A DNA stretch of 64,000 nt from NCBI GenBank assembly GCA_963697675.1, contig CAVOOW010000004.1:1-64000 (forward strand), written 5' to 3'. The notes below the pieces were generated by a model. That model did not search any database. It had not been told where the DNA came from and was given only the letters and a program-made list of their open reading frames with translations. The stretch comes from CAVOOW01 sp963697675. GTDB lineage: Bacteria; Actinomycetota; Actinomycetes; JACCUZ01. Positions 36,646 to 46,493 of the stretch are shown in pieces (within the stretch, counting starts at the first letter, position 1; each line of letters begins with the position of its first letter). The position numbers and the translations under genes were made by a program.

Positions 36646-37701
36646 TTAGGGACGCGCCTCGAACACGTTGTTGAAGGGCGTCTCCGCGACCTTGCGGAAC
36701 TGGGTGAAGCCAGCGTCGGTCACGACCTGGCGGATCGCGGCCTCGCCGGCCTGGGCACCGAGCGCGTAGCCGCCGGTCTGCGACATGGCGTTGGGCACGC
36801 AGAGGAAGGTCGAGAAGTTGTAGTAGACGCGACCCACGGGGTTGAAGTTGTCCTCCAGGTTGTCGCTGGCGGCCGGCTCCACGATCAGCCAGGTGCCGTC
36901 CGGTGCGAGGCTTCCCCGGATGTGCCTGGCCGCGCCCAGGGGATCGCCCATGTCGTGCAGGCAGTCGAACGTCGCGGTGAGGTCGTAGCCGTGCCCCTCG
37001 AACGTCTGGGCCGACGCGACCTCGAAGGTCACCCGATCGGTCACGCCCTCCTCCGCGGCCCGCTTGCGTGCCTGGTCGATCGACCCCTGGTGGTAGTCGG
37101 AGCCGTGGAACGACGAGTTCGGGTAGGCCTGCGCGAGCAGCATGGTCGACGCGCCGTGCCCGCAGCCGAGGTCGGCGACGCGTGCGCCGTTCTCGAGCTT
37201 CGCGACGACGCCGTCGAGGGCCGGCAACCACTGCGGCACGAGGTTCGCCAGGTAGCCCGGCTTGAAGAAGCGCTCGCATCCGGTGAAGACCAGGTCGTCG
37301 TGCTCGTGCCAGCCAATGCCCTCGCCGGTGCGGAACGCGTCCACGACTCGGGGCTGGGCACGGAGGGCGCCCACGGCGAGCTCGAAGGCTCCCGGTAGGA
37401 AGATCGGCCCGTCGGGGTCGGTGAGCGCGAACGCCTGCTCCTCGGTCAGTGAATAGGTCGCGGTCGATGCGTCGTACGTGACGTACCCACCTGCCGCCTG
37501 TCCGCGCAGCCACTCCTCGACGTACCGCGGATCGGTGTCCGTCCGCTCTGCCAGCTCCGACGCACCCGCCGGCCCCTGCGCCAGCGCGCGATACAGCCCG
37601 AGCTTGTCGCCCACGACCACGTTGCCCGCTGCCATCGAAGCCCCCAGGTCCCCGACCGCAGCGAACACGAACTCCATCAGCTTGCCTTCGTCCAGCGCCA
37701 T
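36646..37701 (-). CDS. Class I SAM-dependent methyltransferase with winged-helix N-terminus
   Basis: Residues about 20-90 form a winged helix (VVGDKLGLYRALAQGPAGAS, ELAERTDTDPRYVEEWLRG) as in small-molecule O-methyltransferases. The SAM domain shows ARVADLGCGHGASTMLLAQ, the acidic SSFHGSDYHQGSI, ATFDCLHDMGDPLGAARHIR and a late LIVEPAASDN. The substrate is unknown. It is divergent from the hydrolase-glycosyltransferase pair across a gap that holds tandem 11-bp repeats, so it may share regulation with them. No shift or damage is seen. Confidence 0.9.
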   Translation of the reverse strand: MALDEGKLMEFVFAAVGDLGASMAAGNVVVGDKLGLYRALAQGPAGASELAERTDTDPRYVEEWLRGQAAGGYVTYDASTATYSLTEEQAFALTDPDGPIFLPGAFELAVGALRAQPRVVDAFRTGEGIGWHEHDDLVFTGCERFFKPGYLANLVPQWLPALDGVVAKLENGARVADLGCGHGASTMLLAQAYPNSSFHGSDYHQGSIDQARKRAAEEGVTDRVTFEVASAQTFEGHGYDLTATFDCLHDMGDPLGAARHIRGSLAPDGTWLIVEPAASDNLEDNFNPVGRVYYNFSTFLCVPNAMSQTGGYALGAQAGEAAIRQVVTDAGFTQFRKVAETPFNNVFEARP

Positions 37702-37752
37702 GTCCTTGTCCCTTCATGAGTTGGTCTGACGTCGCCAACGGTTGCCGCGACC

Positions 37753-37796
37753 GTTGCAACGGCGTTGCAGAGGCGCTGCAACGGCACTGCAACCGG
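37753..37796. promoter_or_regulatory. Four tandem 11-bp repeats (phased TGC motifs), probable operator
   Basis: The copies are GTTGCAACGGC, GTTGCAGAGGC, GCTGCAACGGC and ACTGCAACCGG, with a weaker fifth TTGC 12 bases upstream (37742). The TGC triplets are spaced 11 bases apart, one helical turn, so a protein could bind all copies on one face. They lie between the divergent methyltransferase and hydrolase-glycosyltransferase genes, about 60 bases before the latter's start. Confidence 0.7.
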
Positions 37797-37857
37797 TGCG
37801 AGGACTCTTGCCAGAGACGGGTGACTGGACTGCACTGTGCATCGGCAAGGAGGCGGC

Positions 37858-39972
37858 ATGCGGGCACGCGAGCCTGACGAGCAGGGCTACATCGAGCGCG
37901 ACGGCGTCAAGATCGCCTACGAGGTGTTCGGCGGCGGCGAGACCACCGTGCTGTTCGTCCCCATTGATGCCATCGTGCACAGCCGCGCCTGGAAGGCGCA
38001 GGTGCCCTACCTGGCCCGGACCTACCGGGTCGTGACCGTCGACCCGCGGGGAAACGGCCGTTCCGACCGGCCCACAGATCCGGCGGCGTACGGGGATCTG
38101 CAGTACGTCGCCGACACCATCGCCGTCCTCGACGCCCTCGGCATCGAGCGTGCGGTCCTCGTCGGGCTCTGCCAGAGCGGCTGGCAGGCCCTGGTGTGCG
38201 CTGCACGCCACCCGGATCGCGTCCAGGGTGTATTCGTCATCGGTCCGTGGGCGCGCGACACAACTCCTCCGAACGCCGTTCGCGCGGAGGCCCGCGACCG
38301 GTTCGACGACGTCCTCGACGACGACGCGGGCTGGGCCAAGATGAACCGCCACTACTGGTTGCGCGACTGGCCGGGTTTTGCCGAGTTCTTCTTCACCGAG
38401 ATCTGCAACGAGCCTCATTCGACGAAGCTCGTCGAGGACACGGTCGGCTATGCCTGCGAGTCGATGGCTGAGGTGCAGCTCGCCGTGGGTGACGGGGAGA
38501 TCTGCGTCGCGACGCCGGCCGAGGGCGAGACGCTCCTTGCTCAGGTTCGCTGCCCGGTCCTCGTGGCGCACGGCACAGACGACCAGTGCCAGCCGCACGC
38601 GCGCGGCGCGAACGTGGCCGAGCTGACCGGCGGTCGGCTGGTCACGTTGGAAGGGTCGGGACACCTGCCACAGGGTCGCGACCCGGTGCGCGTCAACCTG
38701 CTGTTGCGGGAGTTCGTCGACCAGGTCGCCGGCAGCCGCCGCCCGAGGCAATGGACCCGGGCGGTGGACCGTCGGAAGCGGGTCCTCTACCTGTCGTCAC
38801 CGATCGGCCTCGGCCACGCGCGTCGCGACCTCGCGATCGTCCGCCAGCTGCGTGAGCAACGCCCCGACGTCGTCGTCGACTGGCTGACACAGGAGCCCGT
38901 GGTCACCTTCCTCGCCAGCCAGGGCGAGCACGTGCACCCGGCGTCGTCGTACCTCGCCAGCGAGAGCAAGCACATCGAGGGCCTCGCCGGCGAACACGAC
39001 CTGCACGCCTTCCAGGCGATCCGCCAGATGGACGAGGTGCTGGTCGCGAACTTCATGGTGTTCAACGAACTCGTGACCGACGAGCACTACGACCTGTGGG
39101 TCGGCGACGAGGCATGGGACGTCGACCACTTCCTGCACGAGAACCCCGAGCTCAAGCGAGCGCCGTTCGCCTGGCTCACGGACTTCGTGGGCTGGCTTCC
39201 CATGCCCGACGGAGGGCCGGCGGAGTCGGCGCTGACGACCGACTACAACGCCGAGATGGTCGAGCACATCGCGCGCTATCCACGGCTGCGCGACAAGGCG
39301 TTGTTCGTCGGCAACCCCGACGATGTCGTCGCGGACGGGCTCGGCGCGGGGCTGCCCGGCATCCGGGAGTGGACCGAGGAGCACTTCGAGTTCACGGGGT
39401 ACGTGACGGGCTTCGACGCCGCCGACCTCACCGACCGGGCGGCGCTGCGGGAGCGGCTCGGCTATGGCGCGGACGAGAAGGTGTGCATCGTGGCCGTCGG
39501 TGGCTCGGGCGTCGGCGAGCACCTGCTGCGCCGGGTCGCGGAGGCGTACGACGACGCGGCCCGACTCGTCCCAGGGTTACGGATGGTTCTCGTGGCCGGC
39601 CCCCGGATCGATCCCCGGTCGCTCCCCCGCCACGACGGTCTCGAGGTGGCCGGCTTCGTGCCCGACCTGCACATGCACCTCGCCGCCTGCGACGTCGCCG
39701 TCGTGCAGGGCGGGCTGACCACCACGATGGAGCTTGTCGCGGCCGGCCGGCCGTTCCTGTACTTCCCGCTGCGCCACCACTTCGAGCAGACCTTCCACGT
39801 CGCCCACCGGTTGCGCCGGCACCGCGCCGGCCGCTGCATGGACTGGGCGACGGCCGACCCGGAGGTGATCGCCTCGGCGATCGCGGAAGAGCTGGGGCGG
39901 ACACCTGACTACGTTTCCGTCGAGACCGACGGTGCGGCCCGCGCGGCAACGGCGCTCAGCGCGCTGTTCTGA
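37858..39972 (+). CDS. Alpha/beta hydrolase - glycosyltransferase fusion protein (copy 1)
   Basis: ATG at 37858 follows AAGGAGG. Residues 1 to about 290 are an alpha/beta hydrolase: VTVDPRGNGRSDRP, nucleophile elbow VLVGLCQSGWQ with Cys105 at the nucleophile position, the acid in VAHGTDDQCQPHA and His in EGSGHLPQGRDPV. From about residue 305 a GT-B glycosyltransferase follows: VLYLSSPIGLGHARRDLAIV, VLVANFMVFNEL, VAVGGSGVGEHLLRRV and the donor-site VVQGGLTTTMELVAAGRPF, as in MurG/UGT-like enzymes. The neighbour at 39987 has the same layout. I know no characterised protein with this fusion; joining suggests release or loading and glycosylation of one metabolite. Confidence 0.85.
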   Translation: MRAREPDEQGYIERDGVKIAYEVFGGGETTVLFVPIDAIVHSRAWKAQVPYLARTYRVVTVDPRGNGRSDRPTDPAAYGDLQYVADTIAVLDALGIERAVLVGLCQSGWQALVCAARHPDRVQGVFVIGPWARDTTPPNAVRAEARDRFDDVLDDDAGWAKMNRHYWLRDWPGFAEFFFTEICNEPHSTKLVEDTVGYACESMAEVQLAVGDGEICVATPAEGETLLAQVRCPVLVAHGTDDQCQPHARGANVAELTGGRLVTLEGSGHLPQGRDPVRVNLLLREFVDQVAGSRRPRQWTRAVDRRKRVLYLSSPIGLGHARRDLAIVRQLREQRPDVVVDWLTQEPVVTFLASQGEHVHPASSYLASESKHIEGLAGEHDLHAFQAIRQMDEVLVANFMVFNELVTDEHYDLWVGDEAWDVDHFLHENPELKRAPFAWLTDFVGWLPMPDGGPAESALTTDYNAEMVEHIARYPRLRDKALFVGNPDDVVADGLGAGLPGIREWTEEHFEFTGYVTGFDAADLTDRAALRERLGYGADEKVCIVAVGGSGVGEHLLRRVAEAYDDAARLVPGLRMVLVAGPRIDPRSLPRHDGLEVAGFVPDLHMHLAACDVAVVQGGLTTTMELVAAGRPFLYFPLRHHFEQTFHVAHRLRRHRAGRCMDWATADPEVIASAIAEELGRTPDYVSVETDGAARAATALSALF

Positions 39973-39986
39973 GACGAGGAGGAGCT

Positions 39987-42098
39987 GTGCGAGCACGTGA
40001 ACCCGCCGTCGAGGGCTTCATCGAGCGCGACGGCGTCAAGGTCGGCTACGAGGTGTTCGGCAGCGGCAGCCCGACGGTGCTGATGATGCCGGCCTGGTCG
40101 ATCGTCGCGTCGCGCATCTGGAAGGCCCAGGTCCCCTTCCTGGCGCGACACCACCGCGTCATCACCTTCGACCCACGGGGCAACGGGCGTTCGGACCGCC
40201 CCACCGATCTGGACGCGATGGCAGACCATCACTTCGTTGACGACGCGCTCCAGGTGCTCGACGCCACGGACACCGAGCAGGCGGTGCTCGTGGCCCTTTC
40301 CAGGGGGAACATCTGGTCGTTGCGCATCGCGGCCGATCATCCATCGCGGGTGCTCGGCTGGGTCGCGATCGCCCCTTCCAACAGCGGCCTCGGGCCGTTC
40401 TCACCGGAGCGGCTGGCCTGCTATGACCGCTTCGACGAACAGTTCGACGCGGAGACAGGGTGGGGCCTGTACAACCGGCACGTCTGGTTGAACGACTACC
40501 CGCGATTCGTCGAGTTCTTCATGCACGAGTGCCTGCCGGAGCCGCACTCGACGAAGCAATGGGACGACGCGGTCGGCTGGGGACTGGACACCGACGGAGA
40601 GACGCTGGTCGCCACCAACGACGCACCCGACGACGAGTCGCGCAGCGTCAAGGAGCTCAGCGCCCTCGTCCGCTGCCCGGTCGTCGTGGTGCACGGCACC
40701 GAGGACCGGATCATTCCGTACGCGAACGGCGTGCGCCTCGCTGAGCTGACAGGCGGGAGACTCGAGACTCTCGAGGGCGTCGGGCACCTGCCGCAGGCGC
40801 GGCACCCGGTAGTGATCAACCATCTGATTCACGACTTCGCCACTGCCCTGAAGCCGACCCCGCAACCGGAGGTGCGCTGGCGTCGCTCGCTCGATCGTCC
40901 ACGACGCGTGCTCTACCTGTCGTCGGCCATCGGGCTGGGTCACGCCCGGCGCGACCTCGCGATCGTCCGCGAGCTGCGCGCCCTACGACCCGACGTGCAG
41001 GTCGACTGGTTGACCCAGCACCCCGTGACGGCGTTCCTGCGCAGCGCCGGGGAGCAAGTGCACCCTGCGTCGGACCACCTGGCGAGCGAGTCCGGCCATC
41101 TCGAGCGTGAGGCCGGTGAGCATGACCTCCATGTGTTCCAGGCATTCCGCGAGATGGACGAGATACTGGTCGCCAACTTCATGGTGTTCGACGACCTGGT
41201 CGGCGACGAGCACTTCGACCTCGTCGTCGGCGACGAGGCCTGGGATCTCGACTACTTCCTGCACGAGAACCCCGAGCTCAAACGGTCTCCGTACGCCTGG
41301 CTGACCGACTTCGTCGGCTGGTTGCCCATGCCCGACGGTGGGGCGCGGGAGAGCTCGCTGACGGCCGACTACAACGCAGAGATGATCGAGCAGGTCGGGC
41401 GCTTCCCGTGGTTGAGGGACAAGGCGTTGTTCGTCGGCAACCCGGACGACATCGTGCCCGACCGTCTCGGTCCCGAGCTTCCGACCATCCGCGACTGGAC
41501 GCAGGACAACTTCGACTTCGTCGGCTATGTCACCGGCTTTGACGCCAGCCTGCTCGAGCGCCGCGAGGAGCTGCGCGACAGGCTCGGCTATGGCGCGGAC
41601 GAGCAGGTCTGCCTGGTCAGTGTCGGCGGTTCCGGTGTCGGCGAGCCGTTGCTGCGCAGAGTTGCCGACGCGCACCGCATCGCAAAGGCGTCGTTGCCCG
41701 GCTTCCGCATGGTGCTCGTCGCGGGGCCGCGTATCGACCCTGCCGACCTGCCCCGCGGCGACGGGCTCGAGGTTCACGGGTTCCTCCCCGACCTCGTGGA
41801 TCACATGGTCGCCTGTGACATCGCAGTCGTGCAGGGCGGACTGACAACGACGATGGAGCTCACCGCCACGGGCCGCCCGTTCCTCTACTTCCCACTGCAG
41901 CATCACTTCGAGCAGAACTTCCATGTCGCCCACCGGCTCGACCGCTATGGAGCCGGCCGGCGGATGGACTACGCGACAGCAGACCCGGAGGTGCTGGCCG
42001 CAGCCATCGTCGAAGAGCTACGCCGCACCCCGACGTCGCGGGGCGTCGAGACGGACGGCGCGGCGCGGGTCGCGGCTCACCTCACCGACCTGTTCTGA
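39987..42098 (+). CDS. Alpha/beta hydrolase - glycosyltransferase fusion protein (copy 2)
   Basis: A 703-residue tandem paralogue starting at GTG, 14 bases after copy 1 and after an AGGAGGAG site. The N-terminal motif order is the same (ITFDPRGNGRSDRP), but the elbow is VLVALSRGNIW with Ser105 where copy 1 has Cys105. Acid and His remain (VVHGTEDRIIPY, EGVGHLPQARHPV). The glycosyltransferase half matches copy 1 closely: SAIGLGHARRDLAIVREL, DEAWDLDYFLHENPELKR, GGSGVGEPLLRRVADAH and VQGGLTTTMEL. The 3' end overlaps the SARP gene tail by 22 bases in convergent orientation. The pair probably arose by duplication and then diverged in the hydrolase active site. Confidence 0.86.
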   Translation: MRAREPAVEGFIERDGVKVGYEVFGSGSPTVLMMPAWSIVASRIWKAQVPFLARHHRVITFDPRGNGRSDRPTDLDAMADHHFVDDALQVLDATDTEQAVLVALSRGNIWSLRIAADHPSRVLGWVAIAPSNSGLGPFSPERLACYDRFDEQFDAETGWGLYNRHVWLNDYPRFVEFFMHECLPEPHSTKQWDDAVGWGLDTDGETLVATNDAPDDESRSVKELSALVRCPVVVVHGTEDRIIPYANGVRLAELTGGRLETLEGVGHLPQARHPVVINHLIHDFATALKPTPQPEVRWRRSLDRPRRVLYLSSAIGLGHARRDLAIVRELRALRPDVQVDWLTQHPVTAFLRSAGEQVHPASDHLASESGHLEREAGEHDLHVFQAFREMDEILVANFMVFDDLVGDEHFDLVVGDEAWDLDYFLHENPELKRSPYAWLTDFVGWLPMPDGGARESSLTADYNAEMIEQVGRFPWLRDKALFVGNPDDIVPDRLGPELPTIRDWTQDNFDFVGYVTGFDASLLERREELRDRLGYGADEQVCLVSVGGSGVGEPLLRRVADAHRIAKASLPGFRMVLVAGPRIDPADLPRGDGLEVHGFLPDLVDHMVACDIAVVQGGLTTTMELTATGRPFLYFPLQHHFEQNFHVAHRLDRYGAGRRMDYATADPEVLAAAIVEELRRTPTSRGVETDGAARVAAHLTDLF

Positions 42099-45000
42099 GC
42101 GGCGACGGCGTCCGCTGCCTTGCGCAGCACCGCCCAGTGCCCGGGGCCGGTGGCCCGCTGGAGCGGAGCGCACGCCGTCGCGGCGCGAGCAGGGTCACCG
42201 GCCGCTGACCAGGCCTGCGCCGTGCACAGGTACGCATCGGCGCCCAGGACCCAGGCGTGGCCGGGCGGAGCCGTCACACCCGACAGGAGATCGTCAGCGC
42301 GGCGCAACGCGTCAGGCGAGCCACCGGCGGCGGCCAACGGCGCCAGGCAACGGAGCCGGTAGCCCTCCGCCGCCGTCTCCCCGACCAGTGCGTACCCGGC
42401 CTCGGCCATCTCCGCTGCCTCGGCACTCTTCCCGGCCGCGAGCAGCGTCGCTGCATAGAGTCCGGCGGCCGTCGCCCGCCACCAGGGATGCTCGACGGCA
42501 GCGGCCTGCTCGACGGCCTCCGCCCCGTCGGCCATCGCCGTGTCCAGCTCACCGTCCAGTCGGGCGAACCACCCGCGGTGGGCGAGGAAGAAGGCGGCGT
42601 ACGCGGGATAGCCCGTCTGGGCGTTGAGCTCAAGTGCCTCATCGATCCGCTGCCGGGTCGTGCGGCTGTCACCTGCCGCCATCGTCAGGAAAGCCGATTC
42701 GAAGACGCACCATTGCAGGAGCCAGGTGTGCTCGATTCGGCGAAGCAGCGGCCCCAGCTCGTCGATCACGACCTTGAGCTGGTCCACGTCACCGAGGTAA
42801 GCGTGGACCGACTTGATGCCGTCCAGGCCGATCGCCAGCGCCCGCTCGTCGTCGGCCGACCGGGCGACGGCGATGGCCCGGCGGCCGTGCTCGAGAGCCC
42901 GGTCGAAGCGCAACCGGCTCACCTCGAGCACGGACAGACGGGCGCCGAAGTCGGACTCGGCGACGCGGTCACCCAGCTCGCCCGCGAGACGCAGCCCATC
43001 GGTCAGCTGAGCGGCCCACTCGGCCGCCGGGTGACGCAGCCCGACGAGCACGTCACCACCCCGCGCCCGCAACGCCATCATCTCCAGGCGCGAGTTGCCA
43101 CCCGCTCGAGCCAGCTGCAACGCCTCATCGATGTCGGTCAGCGTCGCGCCGAAGTCGGTCAGCGCCTCCCACATCCGCGACCGCGACAGCAGCACCCGAG
43201 CGAGCAGGTCGTCCTCGGTTCGCAGTCCGTGCCGCATGGACGGCCCGGTCCAGCAGAGCCGCCGCATCAGCGGTCGCACCGCGGCGCATGGCCTCCTCGC
43301 CGGCCAGCATCCAGCTGCGTCCGGCCCGTGACCAGTCGTCGATGGCCTCTGCATGCCGAGCCATCGCTTCGGGACGGTCCGCGAGCAGGTTGGCCGCACT
43401 GCGGTGATGCGCCCGGCGGACGGGCGACGGGATGGCGTCGTACACCACCTCTTGCACGAGGTCGTTGACGAATTCGTATCCCAGTCCGCCACGGTTCATC
43501 AGTCGCGCCGCGACAAGACCTTCACAACGGCGTACGGCTTCGATCTCGGACGCGTCCAGCAGCTCCGCGAGCTGTCCGGGGTCGATCTGCCCCCCGAGCA
43601 CAGCGGCAGCCTGCATCGCCGCCTCCGCATCGGAACCGGCCCGCGAGACACGCGCCAACACTGCCTCGGCAAGGGATGTGGGGATGCCCGAGTCTCCCGC
43701 CGCCAGTGCCTGCAGCATCTCCACGACGCTGAACGGGTGGCCCTTGGTCCGGGCGGCAAGGGCGGCCGCCTGGTCCGCATGACCGGCCGCCGCGGCCATG
43801 GCGGTGACCGCGGAGACCGGCAACAACCCAAGGGTCACCACCCGACGTCGTTCACCGGTGCGTTCGAGCAGGGCGCGACCCTCCTCGCTGCGCGCCGCCG
43901 CCACCAGCAGCACGCGCGCCGCACCCAGGTGACGGGACAGGTAGTCGAGCAGGTCAACGGTCGCCAGCCCGGCGTCCTGCGCATCGTCGAGCAGGAGCAG
44001 AACGGGCCGATCGCGCGACAGCCCGGTGAGGACGTGCGCGATGGCTTCGTACGCCTGCCGCCGCTCGACCTCCGGCTCGTGCGGACGACCGTGCCCAGGC
44101 TGCCCGCCTGGAATCACCGTCGACAACTGCGGCAGCAGTGCGACCAACGCGTCGGCGTGCGGGCCTGCGAGGTCCACGAGAGCGGCCGACCCCTGCCTGG
44201 TCAGCTCAGGGCGGAGCGCCTCGACGACCGGCTGAAGAAACAGGGACCGCTCCGACGCGTGGCAGCGCGCGCCCAGCACGAGCCCGCCCGTCGCACGTAC
44301 CAATGACTCGGCCTCGGCGAGGAGCCGGGACTTGCCGATGCCCGCCTCGCCCATCACCAGCGTCAGGCCAGGCTCCCCCGCCACCGCCGACGACCAGGCG
44401 TCCCTGACCGCGGCGACCTCGTCCGCGCGGCCGAGCAGCCTGCCGTCGCCCAGGGTCGGTTCGCTGGGTACGGCTGATCCCGTGGCGGGCTGGTCGCCGC
44501 GCAGGATCGCGAGATGCACCTCACGGGTGTCGCGGTGCGGGTCGATGCCGAGCTCGCGGCGCAGGGTGCGTTGCAGGTCGGCGTAGACCGACAGCGCTGT
44601 CGCGCTCTGCCCGTCGGCGGCGAGCGCGGTCATCAGGTCGCGGTAGGCCTGCTCGTCGAACGGGTCGGTCGCGACGGCCGTCTCGGCCAGGGCGCGGGCG
44701 GTCTCGCGGTCGCCGGTGTGGATCGCGGAGACCGCGGCCAGATGCCGTGCTGCGCGCCGCAGCCCCCGTATCTCCTCGCGCAACGGGGAGACCCAGTCGT
44801 CGTCGGGCAGCTCGACGAGTGCGTCGTGCTCCCCCAGCAGGTCGTTTGCCCGGGCCGCCGCGACGAAGGCGAGGCCGGACTCGCCCGCTCTGTGCCGGTC
44901 GGTCGCCTCGGCGACCAGCTGTCGCGCGGTGTCGACGTCGGTGACCCAGGCTCCACCGGGCAACAGGCCATAGGCAGCCCGCGAACCCGCGATCACGTCC

Positions 45001-45260
45001 TCGCCCAGCACCGCGCGCAGCCGGCTCACCAGGGTGGCGACGTTCGCGGCCGCGTCGCGGGGTTGCTCGTCCCCCCACAGGATGTCGGCGATGCGCTCTG
45101 TCGGCACCAGCCGGCCGCGCTGCGCGGCGAGCAGCTGGAGGAGCAACCGACCCTTCCGCGAACCGAGCGCCTGGTCCGCGAGCTCGTGCCCGTCGCGCTC
45201 GACGACCAGCTGCCCGCACAGCCGGATGCGCACCGGCGCAGCCGACGTGCGACTCACCAT
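42077..45260 (-). CDS. SARP-type regulator: winged helix - BTAD - AAA ATPase - TPR (one frameshift)
   Basis: The N-terminus is an OmpR-like winged helix (VRIRLCGQLVVERDG, LGSRKGRLLLQLLAA, VPTERIADILWGDEQPRDA), followed by the bacterial transcriptional activator domain (RQLVAEATDRHRAGESG). The ATPase region has Walker A VMGEAGIGKSRLLAEA and Walker B PVLLLLDDAQDAG. The C-terminal third is helical TPR-like repeats. A single-base shift near 43235 joins VHAA to TEDDLLARVLLS; with it the protein is about 1060 residues, the normal size for AfsR-type regulators. These activate secondary metabolism. It points towards the hydrolase-glycosyltransferase genes and may control them. Confidence 0.88.
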
Positions 45261-45276
45261 GTCAACTCATATCGCG

Positions 45277-46458
45277 TCAGAGCAGCGAGCGATAGAGGTC
45301 GAGGGTGCGGGTGGCGATGGTGGCCCACGAGAACAGCTCGACCGCCCGGCGCCGCCCGTCCTCGCCCATGGTGCGGGCCCGCTTGGGATCGGCGACGAGC
45401 TCGGAGATGCGCTCGGCTATGTCGGCCTCGAACTGCGCCGCGTCGCGCGGCGTCCCGGTGCCGTCATCGCTCTGGTCGATCGGCACGAGCAGACCGGTCT
45501 CGCCGTCGGCGACGACTTCCGGGATGCCTCCGGTGGCGGTCGCCACGACCGGCACCTCGCAGGCCATCGCCTCGAGGTTCACGATGCCCATCGGCTCGTA
45601 GACCGACGGGCAGGCAAAGACCGTTGCATGGCTGAGGATCTGGATGACGTCAGGTTTCGGCAGCATCTGCTGGATCCACACGACGCCGTCCCGGTCGGCG
45701 CGCAGGGCCTCGACCAGCAGCGTCACCTCGGCGAGGATCTCCTCGGTGTCGGGCGCGCCGGCGCAGAGCACGAGCTGCACGGTCGGGTCGAGGGACAAGG
45801 CCGCGCGCAACAGGTGGGGCAGGCCCTTCTGCCGGGTGATCCGCCCGACGAAGACCACGGACGGCCGGTCCGGGTCGATGCCCTGCGCCTCGAGCACATT
45901 GGTGCGCAGGTCGGGTTGGTACTCCTCGGTGTCGATGCCGTTGTGGACGACATGGACCCGGCTGGGGTCGACCTCGGGATAGCACCGGAGCAGGTCGTCG
46001 CGCATGCCGGCCGACACGGCCACCACCGCATCTGCTCCCTCCATCGCCGTCCTCTCCACCCAGGACGACAGGGCGTAGCCGCCGCCGAGCTGCTCGGCCT
46101 TCCAGGGCCGCAGCGGCTCGAGGCTGTGCGCCGACACCACGTGCGGCACGTCGTGCAGCAGCTTGGCGACGTGGCCGGCGAGATTGGCGTACCAGGTGTG
46201 CGAGTGCACGATGTCGCTGCCCACGCACCCGGCAGCCATCGCCAGGTCGGTGCCCAGAGTGCGCAGCGCCGGGTTTGCCCCGACAAGGTCGGCCGGCGTG
46301 GGGTACGCCGTGACGCCCTCCTCGTCCCGAGGTCCTCCCATGCAGTGGACCCGGACGTCGAGCAGCTTGCGGAGCTCCCGGGCGAGATATTCGACGTGCA
46401 CACCGGCGCCGCCGTACACCTCGGGCGGGTACTCCTTGGTCAGCAAATCCACGCGCAT
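45277..46458 (-). CDS. glgM: Glycosyltransferase GlgM-type (alpha-maltose-1-phosphate synthase / glycogen synthase, GT4)
   Basis: A 393-residue GT4 protein: MRVDLLTKEYPPEVYGGAG with the donor-loop GGAG, DIVHSHTWYANLAGHV, VVFVGRITRQKGLPHL, and the Glu-x7-Glu site in SVYEPMGIVNLEAMACEVP. It is the actinobacterial glgA/glgM form (short, unlike the 480-residue enteric GlgA), and its divergent neighbour is glgC exactly as in Mycobacterium tuberculosis Rv1212c-Rv1213. GlgM joins glucose from ADP-glucose to glucose 1-phosphate to form maltose 1-phosphate, feeding GlgE. ATG at 46458 was chosen at the conserved N-terminus. Confidence 0.92.
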   Translation of the reverse strand: MRVDLLTKEYPPEVYGGAGVHVEYLARELRKLLDVRVHCMGGPRDEEGVTAYPTPADLVGANPALRTLGTDLAMAAGCVGSDIVHSHTWYANLAGHVAKLLHDVPHVVSAHSLEPLRPWKAEQLGGGYALSSWVERTAMEGADAVVAVSAGMRDDLLRCYPEVDPSRVHVVHNGIDTEEYQPDLRTNVLEAQGIDPDRPSVVFVGRITRQKGLPHLLRAALSLDPTVQLVLCAGAPDTEEILAEVTLLVEALRADRDGVVWIQQMLPKPDVIQILSHATVFACPSVYEPMGIVNLEAMACEVPVVATATGGIPEVVADGETGLLVPIDQSDDGTGTPRDAAQFEADIAERISELVADPKRARTMGEDGRRRAVELFSWATIATRTLDLYRSLL

Positions 46459-46493
46459 GCGTCGATCCTGCCCCAGCGGGTACGGTGCGCACC
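46459..46493. promoter_or_regulatory. Divergent glgM-glgC promoter in 35 bp
   Basis: Only 35 bases separate the two ATGs. For glgC, TACGGT (46481-46486) ends eight bases before the ATG, so that transcript should be leaderless. The gap is too short for two full promoters without reaching into the coding regions, so the two polymerases must compete. Confidence 0.55.
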
